Shown one piece after another: positions 9,500 to 17,059 of a DNA stretch of 26,241 nt (position 1 is the first letter of the stretch; each line of letters starts with the position of its first letter). The DNA lies in contig BFEA01000933.1 in NCBI GenBank assembly GCA_003427395.1, forward strand, positions 86,818-113,058, given 5' to 3'. A program made the position numbers and the translations under genes. The notes below the pieces were generated by a model. That model had not been told where the DNA came from, did no database searches, and saw nothing but the letters and a program-made list of their open reading frames with translations. The DNA is from Chara braunii (taxonomy: Eukaryota > Streptophyta > Charophyceae > Charales > Characeae).

Positions 9500-10045
9500 A
9501 TGATTCGATGCGTTGATCCCGAGAAGTGCTCTCCCTCAAACATCACTGATGGAATCAGGAAACAAGAATACGAAGAAGAGCTGCCCAGCGAAGATGAATG
9601 GAAGCACCTGGTTGAACTTTTGGAACGCGAAATTCCCAAGGAATTCAAAGTGTGCCCCGACCCTGCTCGAAGTTTCCACGTTGATCCCGGAGACAGCGTG
9701 CTTGCGCCTCCGATAACTCAAGTTAGTCCTTCAGTCCTTCTCGGGGAACCCATATTGCAAGTTTTCAATCTGGCTGACGACTTGGAACCCCCTCGCACCT
9801 TGTACGAGGGAACTCTCTCTTTACGAATGAGTTATCAGCAAACGGAACAGTATGTAGACGTTTCTGTTTTCCCACCCCGATCGTTACTAACGACAGGAGC
9901 CACCATCGCCTTGATTAAACAAGAGGCGGAAGCACCGGTAAGTGATGTACCTAATCTGATGCAAGAAATGACGGATCTAACAGGGCTAACTATGGAACCG
10001 ACCTCGGTTGGTTCAAAAGTTGACGCCGAAACTAAAGAAACATAG
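9500..10045 (+). pseudogene. Protease-RT linker region of pol, part 1
   Basis: 181 codons in the same frame as the protease and RT. Acidic and proline-rich, with no catalytic motif seen; it contains YEEELPSEDEW, a Glu-rich helix and a Pro/Asp-rich segment. Its length suits the variable connector between protease and RT in plant gypsy elements. It stops at TAG 10043-10045 with the next in-frame ATG immediately after, which reads as one polyprotein cut by a nonsense change. Confidence 0.6.
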
Positions 10046-10360
10046 ATGATCAGCCCTGTTGAGTCCCAGATGATAGCAACTGTCTTCTCTGTTCGCACCA
10101 CTAGTTCCGTTTTTTCTAGTGTCCGTGATCGACAAGAACGGCCGGTTGATTGGATTGATATGCCCCTTAAGATTTCCGGGGAATCAACGATCACCTTGCC
10201 AGGTCACGTTCCCGCGGAACTTCGGAAATTGTTAATTCGAGTGTTAAATGGCTACGAAGAAGTATTGAACATACACCATAACGACATCGACTTAACTAAT
10301 GTAATCGAGCATGTCATTCTCACAGGAGATCATCCACGCATTAGTTGCACTCCCTACTGA
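10046..10360 (+). pseudogene. Pol linker part 2, leading into the RT
   Basis: 104 codons in the protease/RT frame. The C-terminal part (IEHVILTGDHPRISCTPY) is the conserved block just upstream of gypsy RTs, normally followed by an Arg-Ser-Pro sequence. Here the codon after Tyr is TGA (10358-10360), which fits CGA to TGA. Two more in-frame stops follow before the RT (TAG 10421-10423, TGA 10445-10447). Confidence 0.75.
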
Positions 10361-10459
10361 TACTCGCCAGCTCAAAGGGTGGCTGCTTTTCAGCGGATTA
10401 AGGAATTTGAAGTTAATGGATAGATCGAACCCTTTATAGGTCTATGATCTTTCCCTGTA

Positions 10460-11275
10460 GTGATCGTACCTAAGAAGGCTGGAGGGATTCGCATTTGCAT
10501 TGATTATCGAAAGTTGAATGATATCACAATCAAAGATGTGTATCCCCTCCCCCGGATTGACGAGTTGTTGGATGCGATTGGGAGTGCTCGATTTTTCAGC
10601 AAATTTGATGTTCGCCATGGGTTTCATCATCTTCTTGTTCGTGAGGAAGATCGTCCGAAAACAGCGTTCGTGCTTTTCGAAGGTACATGGCAGTGGATTC
10701 GATGTCCGATGGGTATCTGCATTGCCCCTGCGACCTTTCAACGGGCCATGAACATGGCTTTTCAGAATTTCGTGAGGAAGACTCGTTTGGCGCAGAGCAT
10801 CATCAAATACTGCGTGATTGTGTACATGGATCACATCCTGGTGTATTCGAGTTCCTACGAAGGACAGATGCAGCACATCGAATGGGCACTGCATGCGTTA
10901 CGAGATGCAGGTTTGAAAGTGGCACTTGAGAAGTGTCAGTTTTTCCACACCACCATTTCCTTCCTAGGGCACGTGGTGACAGACAAGGGACTCCAACCAG
11001 AACCACAAAAAGTGGCGGCTGTCAGGGACGCGCCGGTGCCTACGACTATCACGCAAGTTCGCGCCTTTCTGGGCTACCGAAGATTTATCAAGGGCTTCGC
11101 GGCGATTGTGGGACCCCTCACAAATCTGTTGCTCAAGGATCAGCCGTTGATCTGGACGCCAGAATGCTATCAATCGTTTTCCACACTCAAGGCCGCTCTC
11201 ATTTCGGCTCCGGTCCTTATAAGACCGATCCTGAAAAACCTTTTGTTCTCATCACTGACTGGCAGCCAGAGGTGA
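10460..11275 (+). pseudogene. Ty3/gypsy reverse transcriptase
   Basis: Classic gypsy RT blocks in order: VPKKAGGIRICIDYRKLN (fingers), PLPRIDELLDAIGSARFFSK then FDV (motif A region), RCPMGICIAPATFQRAMN (motif B), YMDHILVYS (motif C, codons 10823-10834), LEKCQFFHTTISFLGHVVT and RAFLGYRRFIKGFA (thumb/connection). The second catalytic Asp of the usual YxDD is His here, which should inactivate polymerisation. The domain continues into RNase H in a different frame at about 11215-11225, so the last ~18 residues of this ORF are out of frame. Confidence 0.92.
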
Positions 11276-11595
11276 TTTCGGCGATCCTTGCCCAGGTGGG
11301 ACCAAGCGGACTCGAGAGTGTGGTGGAGTATGCGTCAAAGTCAGTGCCCGCCTGCAAGCGCAACTACTCCGCTTCAACGGGTGAATGCTATGCCGCTCTC
11401 TCGGGAATCAGTCACTTTTGTGCTTTCCTGTACGGGCGAAGATTCACCCTGGTGACTGATCATGAGCCCCTATTGGCTCTGAAGAAGTCGAAGGATTACT
11501 CAGGCATGATCCGGCGATGGGCAACGGTGTGCAGAGCATGCACTTTGACATTCGTCATCGGAAGCACGAGAGACACGGGAATGCAGACGGACTGA
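11216..11595 (+). pseudogene. RNase H domain of gypsy pol (frameshifted)
   Basis: Frame +1 relative to 10933 encodes DPEKPFVLITDWQPE, then YASKSVP...NYSASTGECYAAL, then FTLVTDHEPLLALKKSKD and a Trp-containing end. TDW, TGE and TDHEPL supply the expected acidic residues of a retroelement RNase H. It enters after a frameshift from the RT and leaves its frame again at about 11520, where the final block moves to a third frame. Confidence 0.85.
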
Positions 11596-11711
11596 CACGA
11601 CTGCACCGACCTGAGAAAGTTCCGAAGAATGAGGCGGTGATTCCATGGAACGAACCTAAACAGGAGGTTGGACCCCGGTACGGCCAAGTGGAGATTTTGT
11701 CGAAGCAGTAA
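11517..11711 (+). pseudogene. C-terminal end of RNase H and tether (third frame)
   Basis: FDIRHRKHERHGNADGLTRL fits the end of gypsy RNase H (usually a basic patch then N-ADALSR). It is followed by a basic/acidic tether to TAA 11709-11711. A different frame is open from 11660 to a TGA at 11783-11785 and encodes a Pro/Ser-rich tail (LPPQVSPISPPLSS) whose stop overlaps the integrase ORF start; a frameshift near 11660 would make that the original end. Confidence 0.7.
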
Positions 11712-11781
11712 GTGGCACGAGGACTAATTTGTATGTTCCACTCCCTCCACAAGTCAGTCCTATCTCTCCTCCTCTATCATC

Positions 11782-11785
11782 ATGA
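11782..11785 (+). promoter_or_regulatory. ATGA stop-start overlap before the PHD-integrase ORF
   Basis: The ATG of the integrase ORF overlaps a TGA that closes an upstream frame open from 11660. About 40 nt of mostly C/T (CTCCCTCC...TCTCTCCTCCTC) precede it. A frameshift must be assumed to connect that frame with RNase H, so this is weaker than the two downstream junctions. Confidence 0.45.
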
Positions 11786-12810
11786 CTACCCCACTCGCCT
11801 CCGCAACCCCTTCATCTCCTACTTATTCTGCCCCTCTCACGTCCTCCGCTTTCTTCGCCACCCTCCCCGATAAATTCTGTTATTTTTGCACGTGTATTGC
11901 ACGAGTTTATGGGGTCGACTATCATACTTTCGAGACCGGGTTTGTCGATTGGGTAGAATGTGCCACGTGTGTCAACGGTGCGCACGGGGCCTGCGTTCGA
12001 TATCGGACGAGTAGCAAGGAATGGAGGTGCCCCCTGTGTAGAACGAACAAGCGCCCCACGGAGGTTCGATTCGAGGCTGCCCGTATGGACGGCCCTGAAT
12101 ACTACGAAAAATACCGACGAGCGGAGGTTTGGACGGATAAAATTTTATTAGCAAAATTAGTGGGACTGTCATTCGGCCACCTCACCAAACACGACAGGCG
12201 TAGGGCAACCGAGAGATCTTGGGATTATCGATGGATCAACGGTCATTTGGAAAAGCGTAAAATTGACGGATCAGGTTCGTGGTTGACGGTTCCCCATCCA
12301 TTCCCGAGATACGATTGGATCCGATATGCTCACGAAGAACAGGCCGCTCATTTTGCAATACGTGTCACAGAGGCAACTGTAGACCAGAACCGACAAGATG
12401 ACGTCAAGTACATTGTCGCTAACTGTCTGGTCTGTGCCGCTCATCGCGCCCCTATACGGGGACCCAACACGATCCTACCAACGGAAGTAGAGTGTCCCTT
12501 CCAGCGAGTAAGTATGAACACGACAGATATTGACGTGCCACCTGAGCCAAACCGCTGTGAATATTCTATCCTTTTAGTCTTAATTGACCATTTTTCCAAA
12601 TACATTGAAGTCTATCCCTGTAAGACCGGAAAGGCCGCAGAAAAAGCCACGTACATCGAACGATTCCTCTATACCCACCTAGATACAGAGGAAATTCTAA
12701 CTGACAATGGGTCGGAATTCAAAGGTGAGGTAGAAGAACTGCTTGCGCGAAGGGGCGTCACGCATGTCCCAGTCCAACGGGTTGGCCGAGAATGCCAACC
12801 GTATGATTAA
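11782..12810 (+). CDS. PHD-like zinc finger fused to integrase (zinc-binding and core)
   Basis: 342 codons from an ATG in ATGA context. Residues 1-30 are Thr/Ser/Pro-rich. A C4HC3 finger follows: C33, C36, C60, C63, H68, C71, C83, C86, with W57 (DWVEC) and W81 (WRCPLC), the spacing of a PHD finger. Then comes the integrase HHCC module (H184, H190, C215, C218; AHEEQAAHF...NCLVCAAH) and the DDE core, with D249 in NTTDID, LIDHFSKYIEVYP, and D308 in LTDNGSEF. After residue ~330 the frame is lost by an indel at about 12760-12775; the catalytic Glu lies in the next ORF. A PHD finger between RNase H and integrase is atypical for plant gypsy pol. Confidence 0.88.
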   Translation: MTTPLASATPSSPTYSAPLTSSAFFATLPDKFCYFCTCIARVYGVDYHTFETGFVDWVECATCVNGAHGACVRYRTSSKEWRCPLCRTNKRPTEVRFEAARMDGPEYYEKYRRAEVWTDKILLAKLVGLSFGHLTKHDRRRATERSWDYRWINGHLEKRKIDGSGSWLTVPHPFPRYDWIRYAHEEQAAHFAIRVTEATVDQNRQDDVKYIVANCLVCAAHRAPIRGPNTILPTEVECPFQRVSMNTTDIDVPPEPNRCEYSILLVLIDHFSKYIEVYPCKTGKAAEKATYIERFLYTHLDTEEILTDNGSEFKGEVEELLARRGVTHVPVQRVGRECQPYD

Positions 12811-13444
12811 AACCGCCCTTCACAGGAACTTAGCGGCACACGATATGCGTCCTTGGCCCGAGATCGTATATCAGATCGTTGGGATCCACTGGGCCACCCC
12901 TCATGAATCTACGGGGTTTACCCCCTTTCAGCTTCGAACTAATAGCCTCCCCCGTGTCGATTACCGGGGTAACTCGNAAATTGCCGAAGCAGGGGGTAGA
13001 GACACGTGTGCAGCTCTCAGGGCCAAGGCCAAAAGGTACACTGAGTTAATGGAACGGGCCGTCCCGAAGCTGGGCCGAAAAAGGCAAAGGATGACCGAAT
13101 TGGCCCACGGTAGACAGGTCCNTAGCTACGAGGCCCGGAATGGAAATGTTGGGCCCCTGTACCAATATAAATTACGGGACCTAGTGCAGGTACGTAAATG
13201 TGCACGCGACAGGAAACTCGCTCCCAAATTCTCTGGCTGTTTTCGCATTGTCGAACTTGGACCCAACCGCGCCAACACGGTGCGAATCGCGCCTGAAGCT
13301 AGTGCCAGCCATAGCTTTGTTCCCATCGTCCGGCATACCTCCTACCTCTGTCTCCTTCCGAACTTCCTAACTTCCTCGGAAAGCGAGGAGAACGACGACG
13401 ATCTAACTCTCTCTCCTCTTTCTCCCTCTCCCACCCCGCCATGA
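12743..13444 (+). CDS. Integrase C-terminal half (catalytic Glu, GPY/F-like domain)
   Basis: It continues the integrase core in another frame. SNGLAENANRMIK contains E16 (codon 12788-12790), the third acid of the D,D-35-E triad, followed by WPEIVYQIVGIHWATPHESTGFTPFQL. Near the C terminus, KLAPKFSGCFRIVELGPNRANTVRI matches the GPY/F-type module that follows gypsy integrases, then a Ser/Pro tail. No chromodomain is visible. N at 12977 and 13122 makes two residues uncertain. Its TGA (13442-13444) overlaps the next ATG as ATGA. Confidence 0.85.
   Translation: MREGASRMSQSNGLAENANRMIKTALHRNLAAHDMRPWPEIVYQIVGIHWATPHESTGFTPFQLRTNSLPRVDYRGNSXIAEAGGRDTCAALRAKAKRYTELMERAVPKLGRKRQRMTELAHGRQVXSYEARNGNVGPLYQYKLRDLVQVRKCARDRKLAPKFSGCFRIVELGPNRANTVRIAPEASASHSFVPIVRHTSYLCLLPNFLTSSESEENDDDLTLSPLSPSPTPP
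13441..13444 (+). promoter_or_regulatory. ATGA stop-start overlap, integrase to next ORF
   Basis: TGA of the integrase C-terminal ORF and ATG of the 160-codon ORF share bases. A ~35-nt pyrimidine tract (CTCTCTCCTCTTTCTCCCTC) lies just upstream. It suggests translational termination-reinitiation. Confidence 0.65.
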
Positions 13445-13923
13445 GTTTTATCACGGAGCGGGTTCTTGACGCGCAGCTGTTGCAGCCACGTGGCCACATC
13501 TCACAGATTCGGCAAGTTTGTCACCCTCGGCTCAATGCAGATCTTCGGCGTCTGATGCGATTCTTCGGCGACGAAGGTATCTGTGCCGCCGCTGCGTTTC
13601 GGATCGAAGGAAGTCCTCACGCAGTGGTATTCGCGGAGGTAACTGCAGTTCATCGGCGAGCAGGTCCCAGAACGAGCCACGTTACCACGGTGGCAGCTTT
13701 CACCTACGACATCAGCTCGGTCAATCTGTTGTTCCATACATCGATCTTGACCTCGCTGCGCGAATGGACGGAGCAAGTATCCAACGTGTGTCAGCACGTC
13801 CTCGCCCGACAAGGGTATAACATCATCCCGAACTTTACACCGGATCTAGACAATATTCATCGATCACCGCGCGAGCGGCCAGTTGCGATCCCAACCCTCG
13901 TCCCCTTCCCACATTCCCAATGA
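13441..13923 (+). CDS. Unidentified 160-codon ORF downstream of integrase
   Basis: It starts at an ATG overlapping the integrase stop, and its TGA (13921-13923) overlaps the ATG of the next ORF: both ends are ATGA. The sequence has no low complexity except a Pro-rich end. There is an Arg-rich helix (LNADLRRLMRFFGDEG), an Ala/Val-rich beta-like centre (AAAAFRIEGSPHAVVFAEVTAVHRR broken by charged turns) and a helical Leu/Trp/Val block (LTSLREWTEQVSNVCQHVL). I recognise no domain. Candidates are a small element-specific accessory protein or a displaced structural protein. It is free of stops, in contrast to the protease-RT part. Confidence 0.6.
   Translation: MSFITERVLDAQLLQPRGHISQIRQVCHPRLNADLRRLMRFFGDEGICAAAAFRIEGSPHAVVFAEVTAVHRRAGPRTSHVTTVAAFTYDISSVNLLFHTSILTSLREWTEQVSNVCQHVLARQGYNIIPNFTPDLDNIHRSPRERPVAIPTLVPFPHSQ
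13920..13923 (+). promoter_or_regulatory. ATGA stop-start overlap between two accessory ORFs
   Basis: The last codon of the 160-codon ORF (TGA 13921-13923) overlaps the ATG of the 342-codon ORF. Upstream 35 nt are pyrimidine-rich (CCCTCGTCCCCTTCCCAC). Confidence 0.65.
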
Positions 13924-14948
13924 ACCACGCCGATCTCCTCGCGCCTCTCTCTATCTTTGCACTCCCCTCTCTCTTCCCCACCTTCTGGCAATCTGATCTT
14001 CACCCTTCTTTTTCCTTCTCGTTCGAGCCTCTTTTTGTCCCTCTTATCAATCCTGGACATTGGCGGTTGTGGTGCGAAACGTTTGAGGAGCTGTCTTTAT
14101 GCCTGGCCAGAGTACAGGTGACGTGGACGGGCACTAGCGAGCATCCCACGTGGATCGAGAATCCGGAGCTGCTGATCATACAGGCTTGGAGGACTAACGT
14201 GGAAGGAGATCTTCTTGGGTTTCTCTTCGGATTGGTACAGCCGGGTCGACGCCACCNGATTGCGCAGGAGCTTATCGCACCGATNTGGCAACTCGCGAAC
14301 GACCTCTCGCCCGNCATCTATTTTCAGAGTGACGACAGTCCTGCTCCGTACATTTTCGAGCGATCATTGGACCCGTACCTTCAGTGGACTGCGTGCTTGG
14401 AGGAACCTAGGGAGGAGGATACGCTACCATCGCGGCAGGAGTACCTGAAGCCGTACGAGATCATCCCTCAAGCCTTCTATCCGAGGGCAGAGGAAGTAGT
14501 GATCGANGACGACAAAGAAGAAGACGAAGACGAAGAAACATCGGAGGAGGGAAGCTATAGTNAGCACAGCGAGGGCGAACTGAGCGAAGGAGAAGAGGAG
14601 GAAGAGAAAACTGGATCCGAGTGGGAAGCCTTGCCGGAGGAAGCGACGCGTACAGGAACGGAGGCAGACGATCCGGAAGCGGCGCAAAAACGCGAAGAAA
14701 TTGTCACCGGGAAGCGCCAACTGGAGTTCGCCAGCCAAACTAGCCTGCGCATCAGCAATGACCCGATCAGGGATCCAGAGCCGCCGAAGCCCGAAGATGG
14801 CAACCCTGCAGCCGCCACCTCAAGTACCGTGCGACGGAGCCGGAGACGATCCCCCTCCTCCCCCAGCCCCACCCGTCCCCCGGTTTGCCCACGTACCGAT
14901 GCGGGCGATAGGCCTTCGTCCTCGAACGCTGTCCCGCCGACCCCTTGA
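13920..14948 (+). CDS. Unidentified acidic accessory protein of the element
   Basis: 342 codons. The N-terminal third is hydrophobic and Trp/Phe-rich (LPSLFPTFW, HWRLWCETFEEL), possibly globular. Around residues 195-245 is a strongly acidic Ser/Glu stretch (DEDEETSEEGSYS, SEGELSEGEEEEE). The C-terminal part is RRSRRRSPSSPSP-like and proline-rich, like a basic nucleic-acid-binding tail. This architecture resembles hypothetical proteins I remember from Chara repeats; I cannot assign a function. N at 14257, 14285, 14314, 14507 and 14562 obscures single codons. The start is fixed by the ATGA overlap, and the stop TGA (14946-14948) lies in a TTGA context that may be a decayed fourth junction. Confidence 0.6.
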   Translation: MNHADLLAPLSIFALPSLFPTFWQSDLHPSFSFSFEPLFVPLINPGHWRLWCETFEELSLCLARVQVTWTGTSEHPTWIENPELLIIQAWRTNVEGDLLGFLFGLVQPGRRHXIAQELIAPXWQLANDLSPXIYFQSDDSPAPYIFERSLDPYLQWTACLEEPREEDTLPSRQEYLKPYEIIPQAFYPRAEEVVIXDDKEEDEDEETSEEGSYSXHSEGELSEGEEEEEKTGSEWEALPEEATRTGTEADDPEAAQKREEIVTGKRQLEFASQTSLRISNDPIRDPEPPKPEDGNPAAATSSTVRRSRRRSPSSPSPTRPPVCPRTDAGDRPSSSNAVPPTP

Positions 14949-15138
14949 TTTCCTCACCCTCGAGCAGATCCGTACCCCCGTCACCTTCCCCTCCCATCCT
15001 TTTCGTCCCCATCTCTTCCACGGCTTCTATTCTACCCATCTACTCGCCACCGTCCACCCCCACGCCTCCCTTCAATCTGCTGCCCCCACGTTCTGATGGC
15101 ATCTCCTGCTGTTCTGCGCTGCATGGGAGCGATGCAAC

Positions 15139-15420
15139 GTGGTAGAGGTTTATTGTGTTGCCACGGGGACAATCCCCGCTTGCTGCCACTTCGAAATCTT
15201 TCGAGCGGTGCTCTTCCGCACCCTTTCCTCCTTCTACCGCGACTACCTCGCTTCCCTCCCCCGCAGCGGCGATCATTTTCCCCACTTCCACCGGATCATC
15301 GGATATGAGGAGCTCCCGGTGACGATGGAAGGGATGAATCGCTTCCTGCCCCCCACTTCCTCCCCGTCATCCCCGCGAGACCCCCTCGATGTACCGCCTC
15401 TACTGGCCTATTTCAACTAG
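15139..15420 (+). CDS. Possible last ORF segment of the element
   Basis: A 93-codon open segment with protein-like composition (CVATGTIPACCHFEIFR, LSSFYRDYLASLPRSGDHF, HRIIGYEELPVTMEGMNRF) ending at TAG. It lacks its own ATG; an ATG at 15096-15098, in TGATG context with the stop of another frame, begins a short peptide in a different frame, so a frameshift could connect them. No domain recognised. It follows the ATGA series and may be a decayed fourth accessory ORF. Confidence 0.35.
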   Translation: MVEVYCVATGTIPACCHFEIFRAVLFRTLSSFYRDYLASLPRSGDHFPHFHRIIGYEELPVTMEGMNRFLPPTSSPSSPRDPLDVPPLLAYFN

Positions 15421-16552
15421 GCGGTAGGCCCGAATCACATACCCCCCCCCCCGTCCTCTCCCCATTGGCACGAATCAGTAAGCTTCGCGAAGATCCCGCC
15501 ATCGACGATGACATCAACCTACGCTCTGATTCGACGAGCAGCAACGAGCAGGGGTGCAGAGCACACGGAGATCAGGCGGACCGTGATGGCGTCACCTTGA
15601 TGATCTCTACAGGGCAAGGGGTTGCATATGACAGGGCCGCGGAGGTCTTGCCATGGATGTTGTCACCATCTCATCCGCGGCTTGGTGACCACCCCTTGTG
15701 CTTCTTTCTGGAAGCCTTGCTGATGTGTTTGGTTCCTCATGCATCACTCTGTTCTCCCTCTTTCTCTTTCCTGTTCCGCCATGACATGCAATCAGGAGAT
15801 CGCATAATTTTGGAACCCCCTGCGCGTCACATACTTGATGAACCACTTCCCGAACCCGTGCCATCTTTCGTACCCCTTCTTTTGCTTGTATCATACCAAC
15901 CCCAGAAAAACCGAATTTCGATTTCTTGTTGTCGGATGCCGCATTTTTTTTTTTCTTTTCTGAAAGCTTTTTCGACTTCTGGGATTTGTCTTTCCTTTTT
16001 GCAAGTCTGGAAATACATGGGAATTTACGTGCGCCTTAACGAGCGCACTGCAAATTGGGCTCGGCAATTGGGAACTTCAGGATAAGCGGGACTTCGACGT
16101 GTCCTTTTCGAGTGTGTGAATGTTCTTGGCCGCATCAAGAAAACTCTCGGAATTTTGCGTGAATACAAATAGGCGTAGGATTTTCTTTTCCCGCGTCGCT
16201 ATTTCGCGCGCGGATATGGTGATTTCAATTTTGAATAAGGAAAGAAGCAAGCCGTAACTGTTTCGGTGCCTTTTTCTTTCTTTTTGTTGACGGCGCCGCG
16301 CATGCAAAACTTTCTCCTCTCTGTCCCCCGCATCGCTCCCTCCCGCGCCTCCCTTCCCTTCTCCCTCCTTTTTCTCTCTCCCCGTAACTGTTTTCCTTTT
16401 CTCTCTCTCTCTTCCGCCTTGCTTTTAGCGTGCCCATTTCCCTTTCTTGATTATCTGAATCTTGGACCCGTCTTGCGCTACTTCTCGCGCCTTTTCTCCT
16501 CTCACCCTCCAAGTCTGGCGCACGACGCCCAGTCGATCCATCGATAACTCCC
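15421..16552. other. No supported gene
   Basis: It contains a C12-13 homopolymer near 15441, a T-rich run near 15942, CpG-containing stretches and a long C/T-rich block (about 16310-16420). The 206-codon plus-strand ORF here lacks an ATG at its listed start and shows no domain. Position fits the 3' untranslated region or the beginning of an LTR of the gypsy element. Confidence 0.5.
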
Positions 16553-16830
16553 GCTCGCCAATCAGGTGCACGGATCAATAGGACCTTCCTATTGTGCGGT
16601 GAATCTGATTGGTTGACCCTTGAGTTTCAGGGATCAACATGGCGATCGTAGAGCACTCTTCTCAAAGTCTTCTCCTCATGCTTCTCCTGTTACACCTCAA
16701 CTTTCCCGTCGGCTTCTCCCCCTTCTATCTCCCTTGTCCCAACTATAAAACCCGCAAGCGCGTCCGCAAATCTCTCTTACGTTCTCGACTCCTAAGCCAG
16801 GTTCCGGGAAGCAGTGGCTAGGCCGAGTAG
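16553..16830 (+). promoter_or_regulatory. Promoter-like block (CCAAT, TATA), possibly LTR U3/R
   Basis: CCAAT at 16558-16562, an inverted CCAAT (ATTGG) at 16608-16612, an 8-bp inverted repeat CAATAGGA/TCCTATTG at 16576-16594, and a good TATAAAA at 16744-16750 followed by a pyrimidine-rich leader. Such an arrangement within ~200 nt is typical of a plant Pol II promoter. Its position about 1.1 kb after the last element ORF suggests a 3' LTR, but the LTR termini were not identified. Confidence 0.45.
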
Positions 16831-17050
16831 GTTGATGCGAGTTGGAAAGTCCTTTCGGGTTGACGATAGGTTGGCCGGTTGCGCGCTTGATCGCCACGAC
16901 GGACTGCGGGATCCGGGTGGACCGTGTCGAGTTTACGACAGCGGGGTGACAATCGCAGTGGTGGGAGTTAGCACGCGACGACCGGGATTGTCGGTGCGGG
17001 TATGAGGATCGATGATCGGAGTTGAGTTGATTGGCCCGGGGCCATATTGG

Positions 17051-17056
17051 AATAAA
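17051..17056 (+). terminator. Candidate polyadenylation signal AATAAA
   Basis: AATAAA about 300 nt after the TATA box, followed by a T/G-rich stretch (TTTGTTGCAGATTGTTATC). Consistent with the R region of an LTR, but a single hexamer is weak evidence. Confidence 0.3.
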
Positions 17057-17059
17057 TGG

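Larger units (their letters stand above)
9057..15420 (+). mobile_element. Ty3/gypsy-type retroelement lacking gag, decayed, with extra 3' ORFs
   Basis: Protease, RT, RNase H and integrase follow each other in the Ty3/gypsy order. No Gag or CCHC knuckle precedes the protease; the frame begins directly at a (TG)n tract belonging to repeat copy 2. Pol contains at least five in-frame stops and several frameshifts. A PHD-like finger precedes the integrase, and two further ORFs follow it, joined by ATGA stop-start overlaps. No LTR pair was found inside the window, so the right boundary is arbitrary at the end of the last ORF-like segment; a promoter-like block at 16.55 kb could belong to the 3' LTR. 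Confidence 0.8.

Noticed and set aside
12743-13444. Chromodomain after the integrase
   Set aside because: The C-terminal part ends in a GPY/F-like block and a Ser/Pro tail; the aromatic cage pattern of a chromodomain is not seen.
16639-16821. 60-codon plus-strand ORF
   Set aside because: It contains the TATA box and CT-rich leader of the promoter-like block; Leu-rich translation of a pyrimidine tract.
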